NCBI GenBank assembly: GCA_026874595.1
Contig: CM049309.1
Location: 49,088,079-49,152,078, forward strand
Length of the DNA: 64,000 nt
Source: Sipunculus nudus
Lineage: Eukaryota > Annelida > Sipuncula > Golfingiida > Sipunculidae
Direction of reading: 5' to 3'
Position numbers and translations under genes: made by a program. Below the pieces are notes generated by a model. The model did no database searches. It was not told the DNA's origin and saw nothing but the letters and a program-made list of their open reading frames with translations. Each line of letters begins with the position of its first letter. The stretch's first letter is position 1. Shown piece after piece: positions 15,014 through 30,300 of the stretch.

Positions 15014-18000
15014 TCTTATGTGAACTTTGTGAACGTTTACGGTATCTTTGAAATAGTAACCTCACCATAACCTTAAAGTAATCTTGCCACTCTAATCCAG
15101 CCGGGCCTCCTTTCTTTTTGTCACGGTATCACATTTCTATCCGTAGGTTTTGGCTTTCTACAACTTTATTTTAGCCTTTGTCTTGTCTGCGTAGTCCTTT
15201 TCCAGGCCATGCGATAAGTTAAGATCTAGAGCGGTTTGATGTGTAATCGGCATTAGCACGCTAACAAGGCTGGAGAACTGATCAATACTCCTGATTATCA
15301 GCAAATTGGAATAACTGGTATAATTATTAGAAAGGGTGGCAGTGTTCCCGGCTGCCGGGCTAATATAAGTGATGAAATTTTGACCCGGGTACTCGGTAGG
15401 TATTTCCCGGTCCGGACGGAGTACTCATTATCAAGGCAACACTCTACATGAAAACATTAAATAAAAGTTCTTTCCCAATATTGCTGGAAAATGAAAATTA
15501 TAATTGATTCATAGTTAAGGTGGCTGTGGAACACAGCGTGCAATCACACGCGATTTGTTTTGGTTAGCAATAAAAGAAGATACAAAAGCAAATTTAACTG
15601 CATAGATAAATACTTAAGGAGCTTATTACGAAATCCTAGCGTCCATTTACGAAAGATAATCCCTTGAAATAGCCCAGGCAAAGCCAGTCCCAACACACAC
15701 AGGTTCTTCGTGTTTGTTAATATCCACGTGTTATAGTATGTGGGGGCCGCTAAAATATCCAAAAACATTCAACAAAGACATCTGGCGGCAAGCAGACGAA
15801 CCAGAGTTTGCAAAGGGTGTTTTCAACTAGTGACATTTAACCTTCCGCACATGTGCAACCAAGAACCTTCATCTACATGAATGGCTGCTTGTTAACATTG
15901 GCGCAAGTACCGTGTTTAATAATAGCTTTGGGTTAACAACGTCAAACATCCATCACATAAGCATTATAAGGACCTTTCCTATAGCAGCAGTTACCTACAT
16001 TTCATGTACACAGACTAAGCCGAAGTCATATAAATTCTACAGATAATGCAGATGAATAGATGGTTTTATATACAGTTATATACGTATTCGAATACTAGAA
16101 TCAAGGGTGAGAAAAAGGGACAGTGTTATTGTATGTTCGGGTATACAGATAGCCTCAAAGATACCATTTGATTGTCTAACATTTAACGTAGACGTTTTGA
16201 GACAAGTTTAAATTGCTGTTGACAATCCGGTCGCTTATAACAAACAAAAGTCACTGGGTGTTCAAAATGGATGCAACGTGGAAACCCCATTTGGGACTAT
16301 CTAAATGGTTCTTTACGGCGCGCCAGACGCACCAACTTCAATTGTTGGTCCGTTACTTGATGTTTAAGGGCGATAGACGTGGCTATTCCCAAAGGTATGT
16401 TCAATAACACGGAGAAAGCACCAACTTCAGTCACTAATGGTTTCGTCAAGCGCTTAACTATCATAACGGGTCACTAGATAGATTTTAGTCATCTTAGTTG
16501 CTAAACGAGTCAGTGAAAAGCTTGGTTTGCCAAATGAATATTAAAGCTTAGGAAAAACGACCACAATTAAGATATGACACCAAATTACTAAACCATCTGC
16601 TGTTTTAAAAACATGCAAATGTATCTTAGCTGCTAATGAATAACATTTGCACTTAGCAGCATTCACAGCAAAACAATTTCTTTCTTTTACAGATCGATAA
16701 TCTTTCACTTAGCTGAGCGTCTATGATGTTGTTGCACAACACATATAGGTATTCATCGTGGAACATAATATATCACTTAGTGTTAAATCCTGATAACTTT
16801 ATTTTGCGTGTAAAACATTACATGAAAAATTAATAAAAACAAAATTACATGTACATGTACTGTCATTTTCTAGTATCTGTACCGAAAACAGTATTCAGGA
16901 TTGAAGAGTTATTCCTCACACTTAGGAATATGCTTTTTCGCCTTACCCGCACATTATTCAATATATCATAAGATGAACTGTAAAGATTAAACAATATACG
17001 CATCCCGAGATGCGAGAGACTTGTAAGATGTCATGGGCAGTAAGAGCGAACTAAATATATACATGTATTTGCCCTATCGTGTCCGTGACCTAGCTTAAGT
17101 GTTTCGGGGCTGAATCAATAACAATTCCCATAACGATGAACGATAATAGAGGTCAAGAGGCGGCAGAATGGGCAGGTTAAAATGAAGCCTATTCCATTCG
17201 CAAACCTGATGAATTATTCAGTCTAGAATGAGTCGGCATCTTTTAATCACTTAAACCTCGAGTATAATCAATTATACGAAACAGAAACCAGTGCCGTATC
17301 TTTCCCTTAACAAAATACGTTGTATTTAAGACATATTGGTCTATTCTGTTATATTAGATTTCATGCTTGGTACTAAATTTAAGCCTGATACTAAAATATC
17401 TGCAGGTAATCACATATTCCTCACCAAGACTTTAGGGTTTTTTATGCGCCACATACGATTTTAAATTGTTTATTTTCACAAGTGGACTTGTATTCCTTAA
17501 TAGTTATTATCGATTGAAGCGGATGGGGAGACCAACCAGTTTTCGAAACCCGTTTTATGACTTATTTAAATTTGTTTTTGTAAGTCCCATCCTTTAACAT
17601 CTCATTATTCCCTTAAACATGTGATTGCATTTTCGCAACTTACGATCTCGAACCCCCATTATCAAAGTTAAGCTAAATATTTATTTTTTTTCAAATTTTT
17701 CATTGGTCACAAAATCCCACAAACATACACACACACACACACAAACCACACGCTGTCATTTTTGAGCTTTAAACAAAAGGGCTAACGAATAATCCACAAG
17801 AAGCAACATGTACATAAGAGCCAATCTGCCTTCTGGATTTGCCCATTGGCGTTAATGGTCAGAGATCACACCATGCAGGGGCGGATCCAGAATTGAGAAA
17901 AGAGGAAGGAGGGTCCAACCAAGGAGGACTAATAAAAAATAAAAAAAAGGTCCCGAGGTTCGGAAAAAGGGGGTATCAAGGCCGCCTAATTTTGTCTGAA

Positions 18001-21000
18001 ATCCTTAAAAAAGGTTGCTTCGGGTAATAAAGGTGGACCCCCCCCCCTGGATCCGTTTATTCTGGACTTTCAGAATCGACATCCAACGATTTACCAATCA
18101 AACTGTGTCCTACTAAACAGCTAACCCAAATGGATCCACAACTTTAGCTTTTCTGGTGTGTTAATCACGCGGTTATAGGGAAAACCTAAGTCTATGTTCA
18201 GTCATGCCTAACAAGCTATCAGTTTGGCTGTCATAACCGTTACCTCAGGAGTACTGAGTTAAGTCTTGGATTCTGATTGGTTTTGGCTTGGGTCTCAAAG
18301 GAAAAATCGGTCGCCAACACAAATTAGCCTCATGGAACAGTAATTAGACTTCCACAGTAATATTTCAAGGCTTCTATAGAACTGTACCACAGTCACGCGA
18401 TGCATGCGTCGGCAGGCCAGCCGAACACGATTGTAACTATGTAAGTGCTGCTGTTTCTTTTCCTGAATCCCGTCATCATTAATTATTGAACATTCTGTGC
18501 TAAGACACTGTAAATGTCTCGGTATCTACAGATAACCACTGTTCAAATGTATTAGCCCTTTAATCTTCCCTATATGACAGTGTTCATTCTAAAATAACCA
18601 GTTAATTTCAGAATATAACAAAGTTAGGAGGGTATAATGACTGTGTACTGAAGATACAGAAGTTGTAGCGTTCAATAACCACACCATGAGGATGAGGTGT
18701 GTTTCAAATTTTCAATGAAAAAAAGACATACAATAGAAAGAGAATAGAAATAAAAAGCGTAACTACCAGAGCGTTTATTATAGATAAATGGATCCCTGAG
18801 TTGTCATGTAAAGTTGGACGTTAGAGCTTCAAGGGTAAAACGTAATTTTCTTCTGTTGTAACAATGACAAGGGCAGATGCGGTTATTTTATAAAAGAGAA
18901 ATTGATAAGTACACGTATATAATTTTCTTTATAGAGCAGTATATGTAATACAGGTTTTTGAAGTTGAAGTGTGTGCTATATTATATATAATTGTTTTTTT
19001 TACAAGCTAAATATTAACATACATTTCCTGTCCTATCATAAAAAAATATATGTCTATGTGACAAAACAATTTGTATATCAAAATATAAATATTTGGCAAT
19101 AAGACTGGTTAAAAACTTACCTGGTGGCGCCATCTTAATCACCATGGCGACAGGACCTCCACAATATTGTTCGGAAAATTTCTCTAAATACTGGGTCACC
19201 TCTTTCTTGTAATATCTCTGGAAGAAAATATCGCCGTATGATTAAAAGGAATGAAACTAATCACTTCTGGCAATTATTTACATGTCTTACATTATTTAAT
19301 CAATTTATGAGCATGTAATTTTCTTCCATTCTTATTTAATTATATTCATCTTTCTTTTTTTTTTTTTTTTTTACTTTATGACTGGAATTCTGTCAATATA
19401 CAAAATAGGCCTATAACACAATGATTTACGACATTAATCAAAAATCGGTGCTTCCGTCATCCCATATCGCAACACCATTATTACATCATTCTATATACCG
19501 TAATCCCAGATATATTTGCTGGCCTATTAAAATGTGTACAGTTAATAAATATAAGCAATTTGCTTGAAAATAAAATAAGTGTGACGTAAGTCGATATATA
19601 TTTATATAGGGTCATTTCTCTCCGCTCACTCCTTCACAAGCTACAGGAAAACTGGTTCACACGTCAACGATTATATAATTATATTTTGAAGATAATGAGC
19701 TTTCCAGCTAATCTCTGTAATCTTTTTTGTAGCTCCTGGAAGAACAGTGACCCTGTGATGCTTAAAACCAGGGTCTGTTTGAAAGAAGTCAGGACAAGGG
19801 GTAATGCAAACCCCTATTATACGGGTTATGTAAAGGTTAAATATGAAAATGCAATGGTTAAGAGTAAACAAGTTATTCCTAAATAAACAGACGTCGCTCA
19901 CCATTCACGTTGTTGTAAAAGACAAGTCGGTTTTGCATAATATTTCAAAAATGATTTTCATTAAGCTTAGAAATTCCTGTTTTAGTTCCCATAATGTTAA
20001 CAAAAATGTCTTAAAGTAAGATCCATTGAATCAAACGTTGATGATGGACCGGACAGATATGTAGCGTCATACAAAGCCTTTCCTGTCCGAACTCCCATTG
20101 TATATTATGTTTTCACAGTAATGGGCACAGGTGTCAAAATTATCCAAAATGTAGAAAAAAGAACTGATACATTACGTGTTATCAACCATGCCTTAATTAA
20201 AAAACGTATCGCACGTAATAGATCTGTTAGTTTTTGTCCATTTAAACTGAATCAGTAGTGTAACTTACCATGCAGTGGAAAAAAGGCGGAGTAATTTCAT
20301 CCGAGCTATTTTCTGGTCCCATTCTGACTAGTAAATGTATTCCTCCGCGAGCCATCCACTGTGCCACGCATCTCATTTGAATTGCTTAAAGAGAAATGGA
20401 TGCTGCATTATTGAACGTGAATTCGATAATCTGGTATAACTACAAATAATAAATATATCGATATCATATTTTCCATGCAAGCCTCCCTTTCAAGTTCGTC
20501 ATGTACTTTGGAAAAGTACACTTTTTTTCGTGGATACAGAAATGCTATTTAATAATTTATAATCCGTTTCACCAAGAGGTGCCAATTCAAATTTACAATG
20601 ACATAATCCCTGGAATGAAACCAAAGCAATACTTTGCAAATTATTTTTAAAATGAGATTAAGTCAGTAAATGAAAAAATAAAATAAAAAATTGCACACAC
20701 AACCATAGTTTAATGCTGCTGATTGGTTATAAATTGTGTCAAATATCCTGGAAGATTCAACTATCATGGAGGAATAAACTCGAAATGTCGCCTTCATACG
20801 CAAACCCCATGCCCCTCCCCCATCCCCTTGTGTCATGCACGCTTTGTATTGTACCCGATAGTTTAAGGGCAAAAACCGGAATTTCCTAGGCGTGGCTGCA
20901 GTAGGATCCATGGTAACGGTTGAGTACCACCACTATCAAATATGATATCAAAAAGCAATGCGTACTTACATACGTTAAATGTCGTTGGCATGCCAGGACA

Positions 21001-21264
21001 GCGCTTAAAGTGAAAAGAATAGTCCCCCTTCGCAGCACATGGTGTCGCTGTTGTCTCTTCATGTGCACAGAACACATTACTGTGGTTCGCGTATTCCACT
21101 TTATAATTTTCACGGAACGGACATGGTATTGGTACATGACTCTCTGAAAGGAGATATATATGGTGGTCTTATTAGAGAGGTCATTTATAATCAATATAAA
21201 TGCTTGGGGTTCACTCAAGTGTGGTCTTAATAGACAGGTGATCTTATTACACAGGTGGTCTTTC

Positions 21265-21331
<67 letters not shown>

Positions 21332-24300
21332 TACATCAGGGAAGGGGTAATAATAAAATGTAATAGTAATAGTAAATTACAAGTTTTCAAACTTAAATTA
21401 ATATTAACTGTAATAGACAAGAACCTGTAATTGTGAAAGTAATATGACCTCAAGTAACAGATTAGTAGCTATTACTTTAACTATTACAACCCTTGACTAA
21501 AACAGGTTAGGGATGGAGCGTTTGTTTGATTATATTGAAACCCAGAAAAGGCTCAAGTGTAGTATGATTATCTCAAGCTAGATGCTGTCATGGTCCAGTG
21601 GTAACGAAGCATCAAGTAATGGCTTGAGATGATAACCAATTAGATAAACCCTGGGTTTGTTTGTAGATGCATTAACTTGGCTTGGTCAGTAAACATTACA
21701 GTAGTGCTAGATTACATTTTATGTAGGACTAGTTATTTTCAGCTGAGGACAGACATTGCTGCTGCAGTGCTACTGATGATTGAGTATTTGACAGTCCGCT
21801 TGTCATAACCTCTGATGAGTTAATTAGTGATGCCACAGACAGCGAATGAGGGCCTGTTTGTACTAACCATGCACTATTGCATCTAAGTACTATGGCTTGA
21901 ACAAATCTTGTTGAGAGTGTTTGAAAATGTAATGTTTATCTTGTGTTATAAAAATATGCTCAGGATAAACTGGGCAAATCAAACGAGATGTGAAAAAATG
22001 GTTCGTCTTACTTAGGTTTGAGGTTAGTGGATATTAATCACATCAATAGCTCTTATTTTAAAATCTGGTTCCAGATTGGAACATACTTAACCCAACAGAA
22101 ATAAATGTATTCCCATGTAAACATAAAATCAATGTATACAGAGTAATCTCATACATAATTTGCATATATACAAATATATGCATATAATGTAAAAGAGCTA
22201 GGCCTATATTTTATTTTCATCTATCCAAATGTACTCGTGACTAGTTTCACTAAACTTCAAGTCACATAAAAAACACTTCTTGATATCGAGAACGATATTT
22301 TCTGTCCTCCGTGATTTCTTGTGGTAACTTCCGCATTAATACCTTTAGTAATTATAGAATTAACATTTCAAAATATAACTAATCACAGAGGTTAATTGTG
22401 ACACCAAAAGTTTGCTAGTTATATTTTCTTGTGACCATTTATTTCCAAATAATATGTCATGTATATGTTTTCTGCCTATTCTTTTCAATCATTTCAAAGA
22501 TTAATGAGACACACGATATACGCTTCCGACATCCGACCTGCGACATCCATGAAAAAAAAAAAAAAAAACGATGGTGGGCATGGCAAAAAATGAATCACTC
22601 ATTGAACTAGGCCAGGGATATGGGACGCGAATATTCTCCTAGGACAGTGCCAAGAATCTATTTGCAGAGAAAAATTTGCCGCGATTGGACACGTAATGGC
22701 AGAAACCTCGCCGGAATAAAGGGAAGGCAAAAAATAATAGGATGCCAAGTGGTTATTATAACAATGTGATAAATCGTATTGTTTAAATTAAAAATACCGA
22801 TTTTTTAGATTGTGTCAAATTGTTTCCATTTACTTTAAACTTAACCGGTTAAAGAACAAATGAGGCGGGGGCAATAAGCGTTACAGGTGGAAGTAGGTAG
22901 GTGAGAACCAAAGCCCTTTCAGCTTAGATATCAGGTGCTGCAATTAGCTTATCATCCCGTGCTTCCAGCCAATCCCCAGCCCGCTACCCCCACCCAAAGC
23001 TATATAACTACCTGTTAAGCCTGTGAACAAGTGAGTGAGAGAGTTACAATCTCACGTCTAGTGCCACGTTCTCTTTTAATCTTTTCCCACTTTAATTACA
23101 GGAGTCATTCAGTGGGATAATCGCCTCGCAATTTATCTACATAAGGCCTTTGATGTTAAACAGATCAAGGGAATTAACAAGTCTTTCCTTGGTTTTAAGA
23201 GATCAGGATAATACTTCTTTTGGCCTGTCTTTCGTAAATCGATCGAAGAATTACTCGAAGGATCCGATTGTTTTATCAAGTCAGATTAAATGATTATAAT
23301 ATAACAGAGTTACTAGTATTGATGAAAACTAAATCCAATGATTCATCCTTTTTTATTCTGGAAAATTCTGGGATAATTATTTCGACATTTTGAGGGTAGT
23401 AACACTGAGAAAGCCACCATAGATAATCCTTACTAGATAAGGTTTTACTAGATAAGTTGTTTGGACATGAAACAAAATAAAACGAACCAGTCACTTTGTC
23501 TCCAGAGCAAATAAAATTCTCTAATTTATTTCCTGACCTACAATTTTTTCTTAGATTCATAGAGTATGATCTGACTGGAAAAAAAGGAAACTAATTTGCC
23601 ATGTTTTCTCTGATTCCAAGGATGGATGGACACCCTTTATAAAGTACTCTGTTGGTTAAGTTGTGCATTTCTTCTTTCAATTCTGATATCAATTTTAATT
23701 TACTTTACCTTCTTCCATGGCTTTGATTATTGAAACGCTGTTAATTAATGCATTGATCTTCGCTCGGGCGATATTTAATTAAAGGGAAATTCTTGTTAAA
23801 ACATTGATAACACGCCTTAACAGAAAGGAGCCACTATCTGCAAAACAGATCCACTCTCAACCCAACATTCAGTTACCTGAACTGTGTTATGTTTTTCATG
23901 TTACTACTTGTATAATTTATTTTAATAAAACGTTTGAGTGTCGAAATATTCCTATTTCAGATTGAATTTCAATGTCACACGTCAGGATTTCATAGCCGTG
24001 TTCTGAAATGCTTTTATCTATAAATATACAGGCTTGTTTAAATCCTAAATTTTAAAACAGAGCACACCATTCTTTTTAGTCTGAGCTTAGTTTAAGGCCT
24101 TGAACATTGTCACGATTTGTTTTACAAGCCGTATGGCTAGCTTAATGAAATTTCAATATACTTTATTTAATAGAAATCCGGGTATCAGGAATATTGACCA
24201 AATGCAGACAAAACGTATGTCAGATGTTAATCACAACAGTTAATCAATTATCAACCGGTCGGCATATGTGTATGTATGTGTGTCCAGATTGAAATTTAGG

Positions 24301-27300
24301 AAAATTTGCTTAGGGTGACCCTAAAGGTAAACTATTTAGCTTTGTATTGAAAGTTTTTGTTGTTGCCAAAACATGAATAAAAATTATTGAAACAGTATTT
24401 TTTTGTGAAGAAACGGCCACCATTTTTACTTTAAGTTAACTACATACATGTACATCTACATAATTTGATACCGGTTTCGGACTACGTGACAGGAGAGTAT
24501 CACATGCTTCCTCTCATTTTATAGTCTAGCGTTACCCAGGCCCGGTGACTTCTGCACCTGCGGTCCTGGATGCGTGATCGTCCCCATTGCTTGGTTATAC
24601 TACCGAGGAACCCCCGTAAGGTGCACTCGTTTATAAGTGAAACACGGCCGATGGGTACAGTGGGGGCCGACCTTGAAAAACCTAACCGTCACTAGAAGAT
24701 ATCAAGTGTCTCGAATTTCATTATTGTATTCTGGAAAATGTAATGGCTAGCGGTACATGCAATCATAAGATGGGGACGGACCGGTGACCCCCAACGGCAC
24801 CCCTTGGTTTGACCCTGGTAAAAGTGTTAAGTGTGAAATTATTTGCAGGAGGACGGCGAGACACTCTAGTTTAATATAGGTTCGTAGAATTGCTAGTTCT
24901 TTGTTGATAATATCCGGACATTCATTATCAGTTTTGCCGATAAGTGTGGCTGGTTTTTCTTATCCTTTTCCACAACTTCCAGGTTCTGTTCCACATTGAA
25001 AAAAATGACTAGTATTCTGTGAATATGGGTAAAATTAACATATGAAGCAATATGGCGCACACATCATCTGTCATATATTACGGCATTTCTATCGTAAAGT
25101 AGTAATGTCGTTAAGTAATTTTTGGACCTGTACATTTCACTGACCTGATATTGTAATACAGAAACTAATATAATTATTTGATTATAAAAAAGCCTTTATG
25201 TTAGTGTACCTTACCTCGTAGGAGCAGACCAGGTAGATGGTATTGTCCGTGCTCACAGGTAGTCCTATTGCTCTTCTGCGGTGTCACCGGGTCACATTCT
25301 GAAAATGTTTATGTTAATTGTGATTTCTTCGTATTTTCACAAACTGTTAGTTTATAATTAAGCATTCTATAGAAATATGTTTCAAGTGCATTCTAAAGAA
25401 TTATTTCAAAATAACTTTTTAACTGATCAGTTGAGAAAAAATGCAGGGCCATTGTAGGTGGGATACAAAAATACGTGACAGTTCTTCAAATGCTGCACTT
25501 ATACAACACACGACAAGAGCAAGAGCAGCAATTAGCGACCTTAATACCGGGATTATGAGACTTATTCGCAATGTAGGAAGCACACATAATAAAATTATGC
25601 GAAATGTTGTGAAAATGGCATTGATTTGTATTCCTTTTTTTAGACAATTTTTGTCTTTCTGGTTTATACTTTTTTTGTTTTTACAGTTATATGAGATTAT
25701 ACTTAAAGTTCCTAAGCCTCTGAGTGTTGCATTTAGTGTAGTTTGGGGAAATATTCTGGTAAGGGTTAATATGTTTTGTATCTAATCTTCAGGGTGTTGC
25801 ATTGAGTGCAGCTTTGGGGTAAATACTTACCCACAGTTAGTTGAAGCGCATTAAAGTGCCTCTGCACCAAATGAAAGCAAAGGTCACAGTTGTGAGACCT
25901 AAAATGGAAAGCAAAGGTACGTCACAATTTCATTTTGTAACATAATAAAGTAACTAATGCAACTCCACTTTTAACCAACTGAAAACAGACGGATGGTTAA
26001 TACATTCCTCTCTTGTCGTCCATGTTGGTTATTTATCACGGAATAGATGTAGCCCCTAGAAGGGAAAACCCATCAGTTAAGAAGCAATGATTAACGGGTC
26101 AAGGGATTATGACATCATGGGTATATTTATAGGAATGTATTAAAAACCTAAACACCGCAGAGCATCCACGCTACTATGAGAGCAGTTTGCAGGGGCAGAT
26201 CGAATATTTTGAAAAAAAGTAGTTTGGATCCCTTCTGTTGTGTCATCAACCAACCTCTTAAGTTCTCTGCCTTGTGAAGGTGAAACGCAAGTACAAAGCC
26301 ATTTTAGTCGATATGCCAAGGGCGATAATACAGGTCGTAATTCTATTACAGTAAGGAACCCTTTGTAAAATTCAAGACTGCTAGTGCTGCTAGCAAATAC
26401 AATGAAAACGGCCTTAACTCCCAATTCTTGGTTAATCTCACAATTATCGCCCATTTAAGGCTTTTCTTCATCATGTAGAAAACAACATGGATGCCGATAT
26501 TCTTTTTGGTATCACAGCACCTTTGCTTAATATCTTTCCCCAAAGAAAGCGTTTAACAGAGGTCTTAAGAATAAGGAAGCCTGCATTATATTTGGCATTT
26601 TTGTTCGACTAAAATTGGTATATTCTCCCTATTTTTTTACTTCTTCATGCAAGTGTGCCGGTTACAGGACTATATCAATGGCATTTACGTTGCACGTCAG
26701 CTCTTAATAACTGAACTGAATTGAAGAGATATTTAGACAATAAATCTGTTCTTAAAAAGCATCCTGTCACTTAGTCACGAGAGGACTCCCACGGAATCTC
26801 TAGATCATTTATAAATAACTTCTTTGTATTGTCGTGGGTGTCAAATGCACATAAAACAACATTAATAATCAATTGTATCAAATGACAACCTGTATAAACA
26901 TCTATTTCATGTCAGTGCAGGGAACTCAACAGAGGACATGACACCCCCTTCTGATTGGGTAAATTATGGATCCCGCTGCTTTTTACAAACCAGAATAATA
27001 CAGTGCTTTTTAGACTACATTTCTGACAGAAAATAAATATAACCTATCCAAATAGAATTCACTGCGAAAGTTAAAGGGCAGGTTTGCATAGAAAAACAGC
27101 AAAGAAAATATAAGTTTTCAGCCCAGATGTAATGATAATACGTTGCCCACCGTCACATTAATCATTCACCTTTTTCATAACCTTCAATATCTGGATTCTA
27201 AGAGGTGATTTTTTACCATATATTTATTATAAGGGAGGATTTATAATGATGAACTGATAAATAATATAATATATTTAACTTTTAATAAAAATATAATACT

Positions 27301-30300
27301 GAAACAAAAATATAAAAACCCTGTTACCCGTGACAACAAAATACATGATAATTTGTCAGTGCCACGGTCAGTGTCTGTGTTATTTTCAAGATATAATATT
27401 CAACAGTATATAAAACCGTGTTATATTAACCTGGCGTGTATGATATACGTGTCCTCCTGGTTGTGTATACACGGCCCGAGTTGATCAACGCTTGCTTCTT
27501 TTACTGTATACCGCCGCCCCCTGAAGTCTAACCAGTGTCCCCTGACGGGCGCGGGGAACCCACATGGTGGTCCTGTGTCCACAGTGTCGGTTTTCGCGAC
27601 AACTGAAATGAAACGATCAGGGAATTAAAAAGATGTTCATTTTTTTATAATTATTTTTTTTTCTTTTAGGCTTCCTTCACTGTATACCGCCGCCCCCTGA
27701 AGTCTAACCAGTGTCCCCTGACGGGCGCGGGGAACGCACATAATGGCCATGTGTCCACAATGTCAGTTTTCCCGACGACTGAAAACAAACCATCAGGGAA
27801 ATAAAAAAGGTGTTCATTTTTTTAATATTATTTATACTTTCAGGATTTTCGTAAATGCAAGCTTAAATAAGGAAACGGAGAATTACATTTCGGTTACGGA
27901 CAAAGTAACAGGGTGGTTTCATACGCTTAGTCTCGTGTATATCATCGTGTTTGGCCCGCAACTATCGCACCTGCTGGTCTTTGGCACGTTATCAACCCTA
28001 TTGCTAGGTCATAACACCAACCAAATCCCCGGAGAGCACACTCGTGTATCCGTGAGTCACGGCCGTGGGGCACGGGATTTTCGAATTAACCTCAAAGCGC
28101 CTCACTGGGTTTGGACCGGAAGTGAAAAACCTAACCGTTCCTCGGCTGAGATTCGAACTCGCTATCACCAGGTACTTTTGCCGTACTGGCTTTCACAATC
28201 AATATGGTTCTATAACTAGCTTTCATGATAATGGAAACAGAAACTTAGAAATCAGAGGTTTTAGACTGATATTAGGGAATCTGTCAATTCGCTCAGTCTG
28301 CCTTTTTAAAATTAGGACTACAGCCTACCGGCCGCGCGGTATACCAATCATGGAATGAAAAATGGTGTATTTTACGCAAGCAATTATTTGATTTATCTCT
28401 CATACATATTGGTTTGGATATAATAAGAACAATAATTTATTTAAATTTGTACGCTTAAGATTGAACCTATCATTTGAAAATTTTCAGCATGTGTTAAAGA
28501 TGGAACCTCATTAAGCTCAATCCCAAATCACATGTCACTAAACATGTATTTAAAACTTTGGTTATATGGTGGATCAGGCCTACTTTAACATTTCGACTTA
28601 TATCAAACCTGCTCTGTCCGAGCAAAACAATCACTTGTTTAACAATTTTCACTGTTAAATTGTTTCCATGTTATGGAATATGAAACTGAGCGTCCCACAA
28701 GCTGACATTGCAGGCCAAGATGACAGATGTTTCTCTGAAATATAAGCCCGAACGTCAATCAGTTTCACTGGCGCCGCGCTGTTTTCTGTGTTAACTTTTT
28801 TTGTTGGCCCTTTTTGTAACTTGATTGATAGGGCGGAGTCTAAATGTTTTTTTCGGCAATATTTGGCAAACCCGAGATATATTTGGTTTTGCTGCAATCG
28901 TTCAAAGCGCTTGTGTGTTTACTAAATGATTACACAAGGTTTCTTTAATATTCCGTGACGCCGTAACAGTCCCGTTTGTCATCTACACTGACGGTTATAT
29001 CAATCAATTAGAACGGTTTTACTTTACGTTTTATATGTATAAATACAGGTTAAGCTATGTCCCAGTTTTCCTACCAATATTGATGCAGAGAAATGACGAC
29101 ACATTGTTACTAATAAAGTATAGGGAGTTAAATAAAGATAATTTACTTGCATGGTTCCAACTGTTTTATAAGTGATAAAAGTGCCTTAGATTATTAAACA
29201 AAAACGAAATGCTTTGCAATTTATGCAATAATTAAAGGGAAAACTAATGTCTAATGCCATATTACCTAATTTGGTACAAGTTAGGAAAATCTGACCCAGA
29301 TTTATATCTAGTTATCAACTTAGACGTTTCTAGCCCTAACGGTTAAGGAACGTGGTCTGCAAGCGGTCTGGCAACCAGACAGGCTACGGAGATAATACTA
29401 TGGTTTTATCGAAGGAAGACTTTGAGCTAAAAACCTTATATCCCCAATGCTATTTTTGGTCTACACACATTGCTGACATGTACGTGCTTTACTCCTGGGA
29501 ACAGCCAGAGCCCTTTGAGCGGGCTTCATAAGCTATTATTTTATGAGGAAAAAGTGGGAATTGGGAAATATTTATTGTGTATTAAATGTCTACTCAGGGA
29601 GTCGCATTGTTAACACAAAAGCGCTGCTACCCATAGGGAAAAAATCAGCGCACGATTTTGGAAGGGTTCTCCTCTTTCACTTAATGCTAGGCGTTTTCCG
29701 AGTCCTTGATGTTGCCTTCCAATGTGGCAATACATTAGCTTAATGCGCTCTAACGTAATATTTGCGCCGGAGCAATTTTCCTATGTCTAGAAAGCCGAGA
29801 AGAATTTAGTTTCTTTTACTGTCTGGGTAGATTCCCCTTGAGTCTTGCTTGCGGACGTGGAATACTTCATGTGTGACCCTGGATATGTTTGGAGTTCTTT
29901 TACTAATTCACTCTGTCATGGTCCAGCAGCGCCAATCAGTGATGATCGAGGCATGTCTCCCCGCTGTCATCGTTATATCATAATGATTCTGATATAGCGA
30001 GAATCGAATGTCCACTGACCTCAAAGGTTATTAACTTTTTTACGTTATTAACCTTGCGATTAGGGTGGGATGTTGGTCGATTATGTGCATGTGTTTGTGT
30101 CACTTATTATATGAAGAATGGTTTCATAGATGGTAATAAATGCAGTCTGATAGGGCGGGAGAGCTAATATCTCAAATTATCAAATTTTGCATAAATTAAC
30201 AAATAACCTTTGAATAAAAATTTATTGATCTGCCAGCACTGTTTACCTATAGGATACTTGTTATATTTATATTCTTCGATTTCGGCAAGCATGTTGGTCA

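Larger units (their letters stand above)
7343..19120. other. Large intron between exons 7 and 8
   Basis: About 11.8 kb with no coding segment I can support. It holds repeat A copy 2, two (CT)n tracts, a three-unit repeat (9580-9990), a 180-bp tandem pair, the 45-bp minisatellite plus (TA)n, and a hAT-like end at 17878. A short G-rich tract lies at 10570-10630. Confidence 0.6.

Noticed and set aside
14232-15068. 278-codon minus-strand frame
   Set aside because: It is the 45-bp minisatellite plus (TA)n read through; composition is purely repeat-driven and there is no leader, motif or splice context.
20863-21218. 110-codon minus frame and plus frames over exon 5
   Set aside because: Shadow frames; the exon-5 frame is the one with matching splice phases and cysteine pattern.
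25215-25298. Alternative frame of exon 4 reading DNTIYLVCSYE, tempting by similarity to exon 9
   Set aside because: It contains an early stop after the acceptor and ends in phase 0, which does not join exon 5; the other frame is open and fits both neighbours.
25831-25861. 31-nt microexon (RHFNALQLTV only)
   Set aside because: An acceptor 37 nt further upstream gives a longer exon that adds the C-D-L-C pair and fixes the phase with exon 2, so the microexon reading is unnecessary.
26140-26454. 104-codon minus frame in the intron between exons 2 and 3
   Set aside because: Contains a C-x-C (KWLCTCV) that tempted me as the missing segment, but lacks splice sites, and exon 3 supplies the expected motif.
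27743-28219. 158-codon plus-strand frame
   Set aside because: It runs across the antisense of the duplicated exon and SINE-like repeat E, with no family motif.
29328-29390. tRNA gene
   Set aside because: TAGCCCTAACGGTTAAGG looks like an A box, but no B box or cloverleaf follows; at most a SINE scrap. The same holds for 31803-31900.
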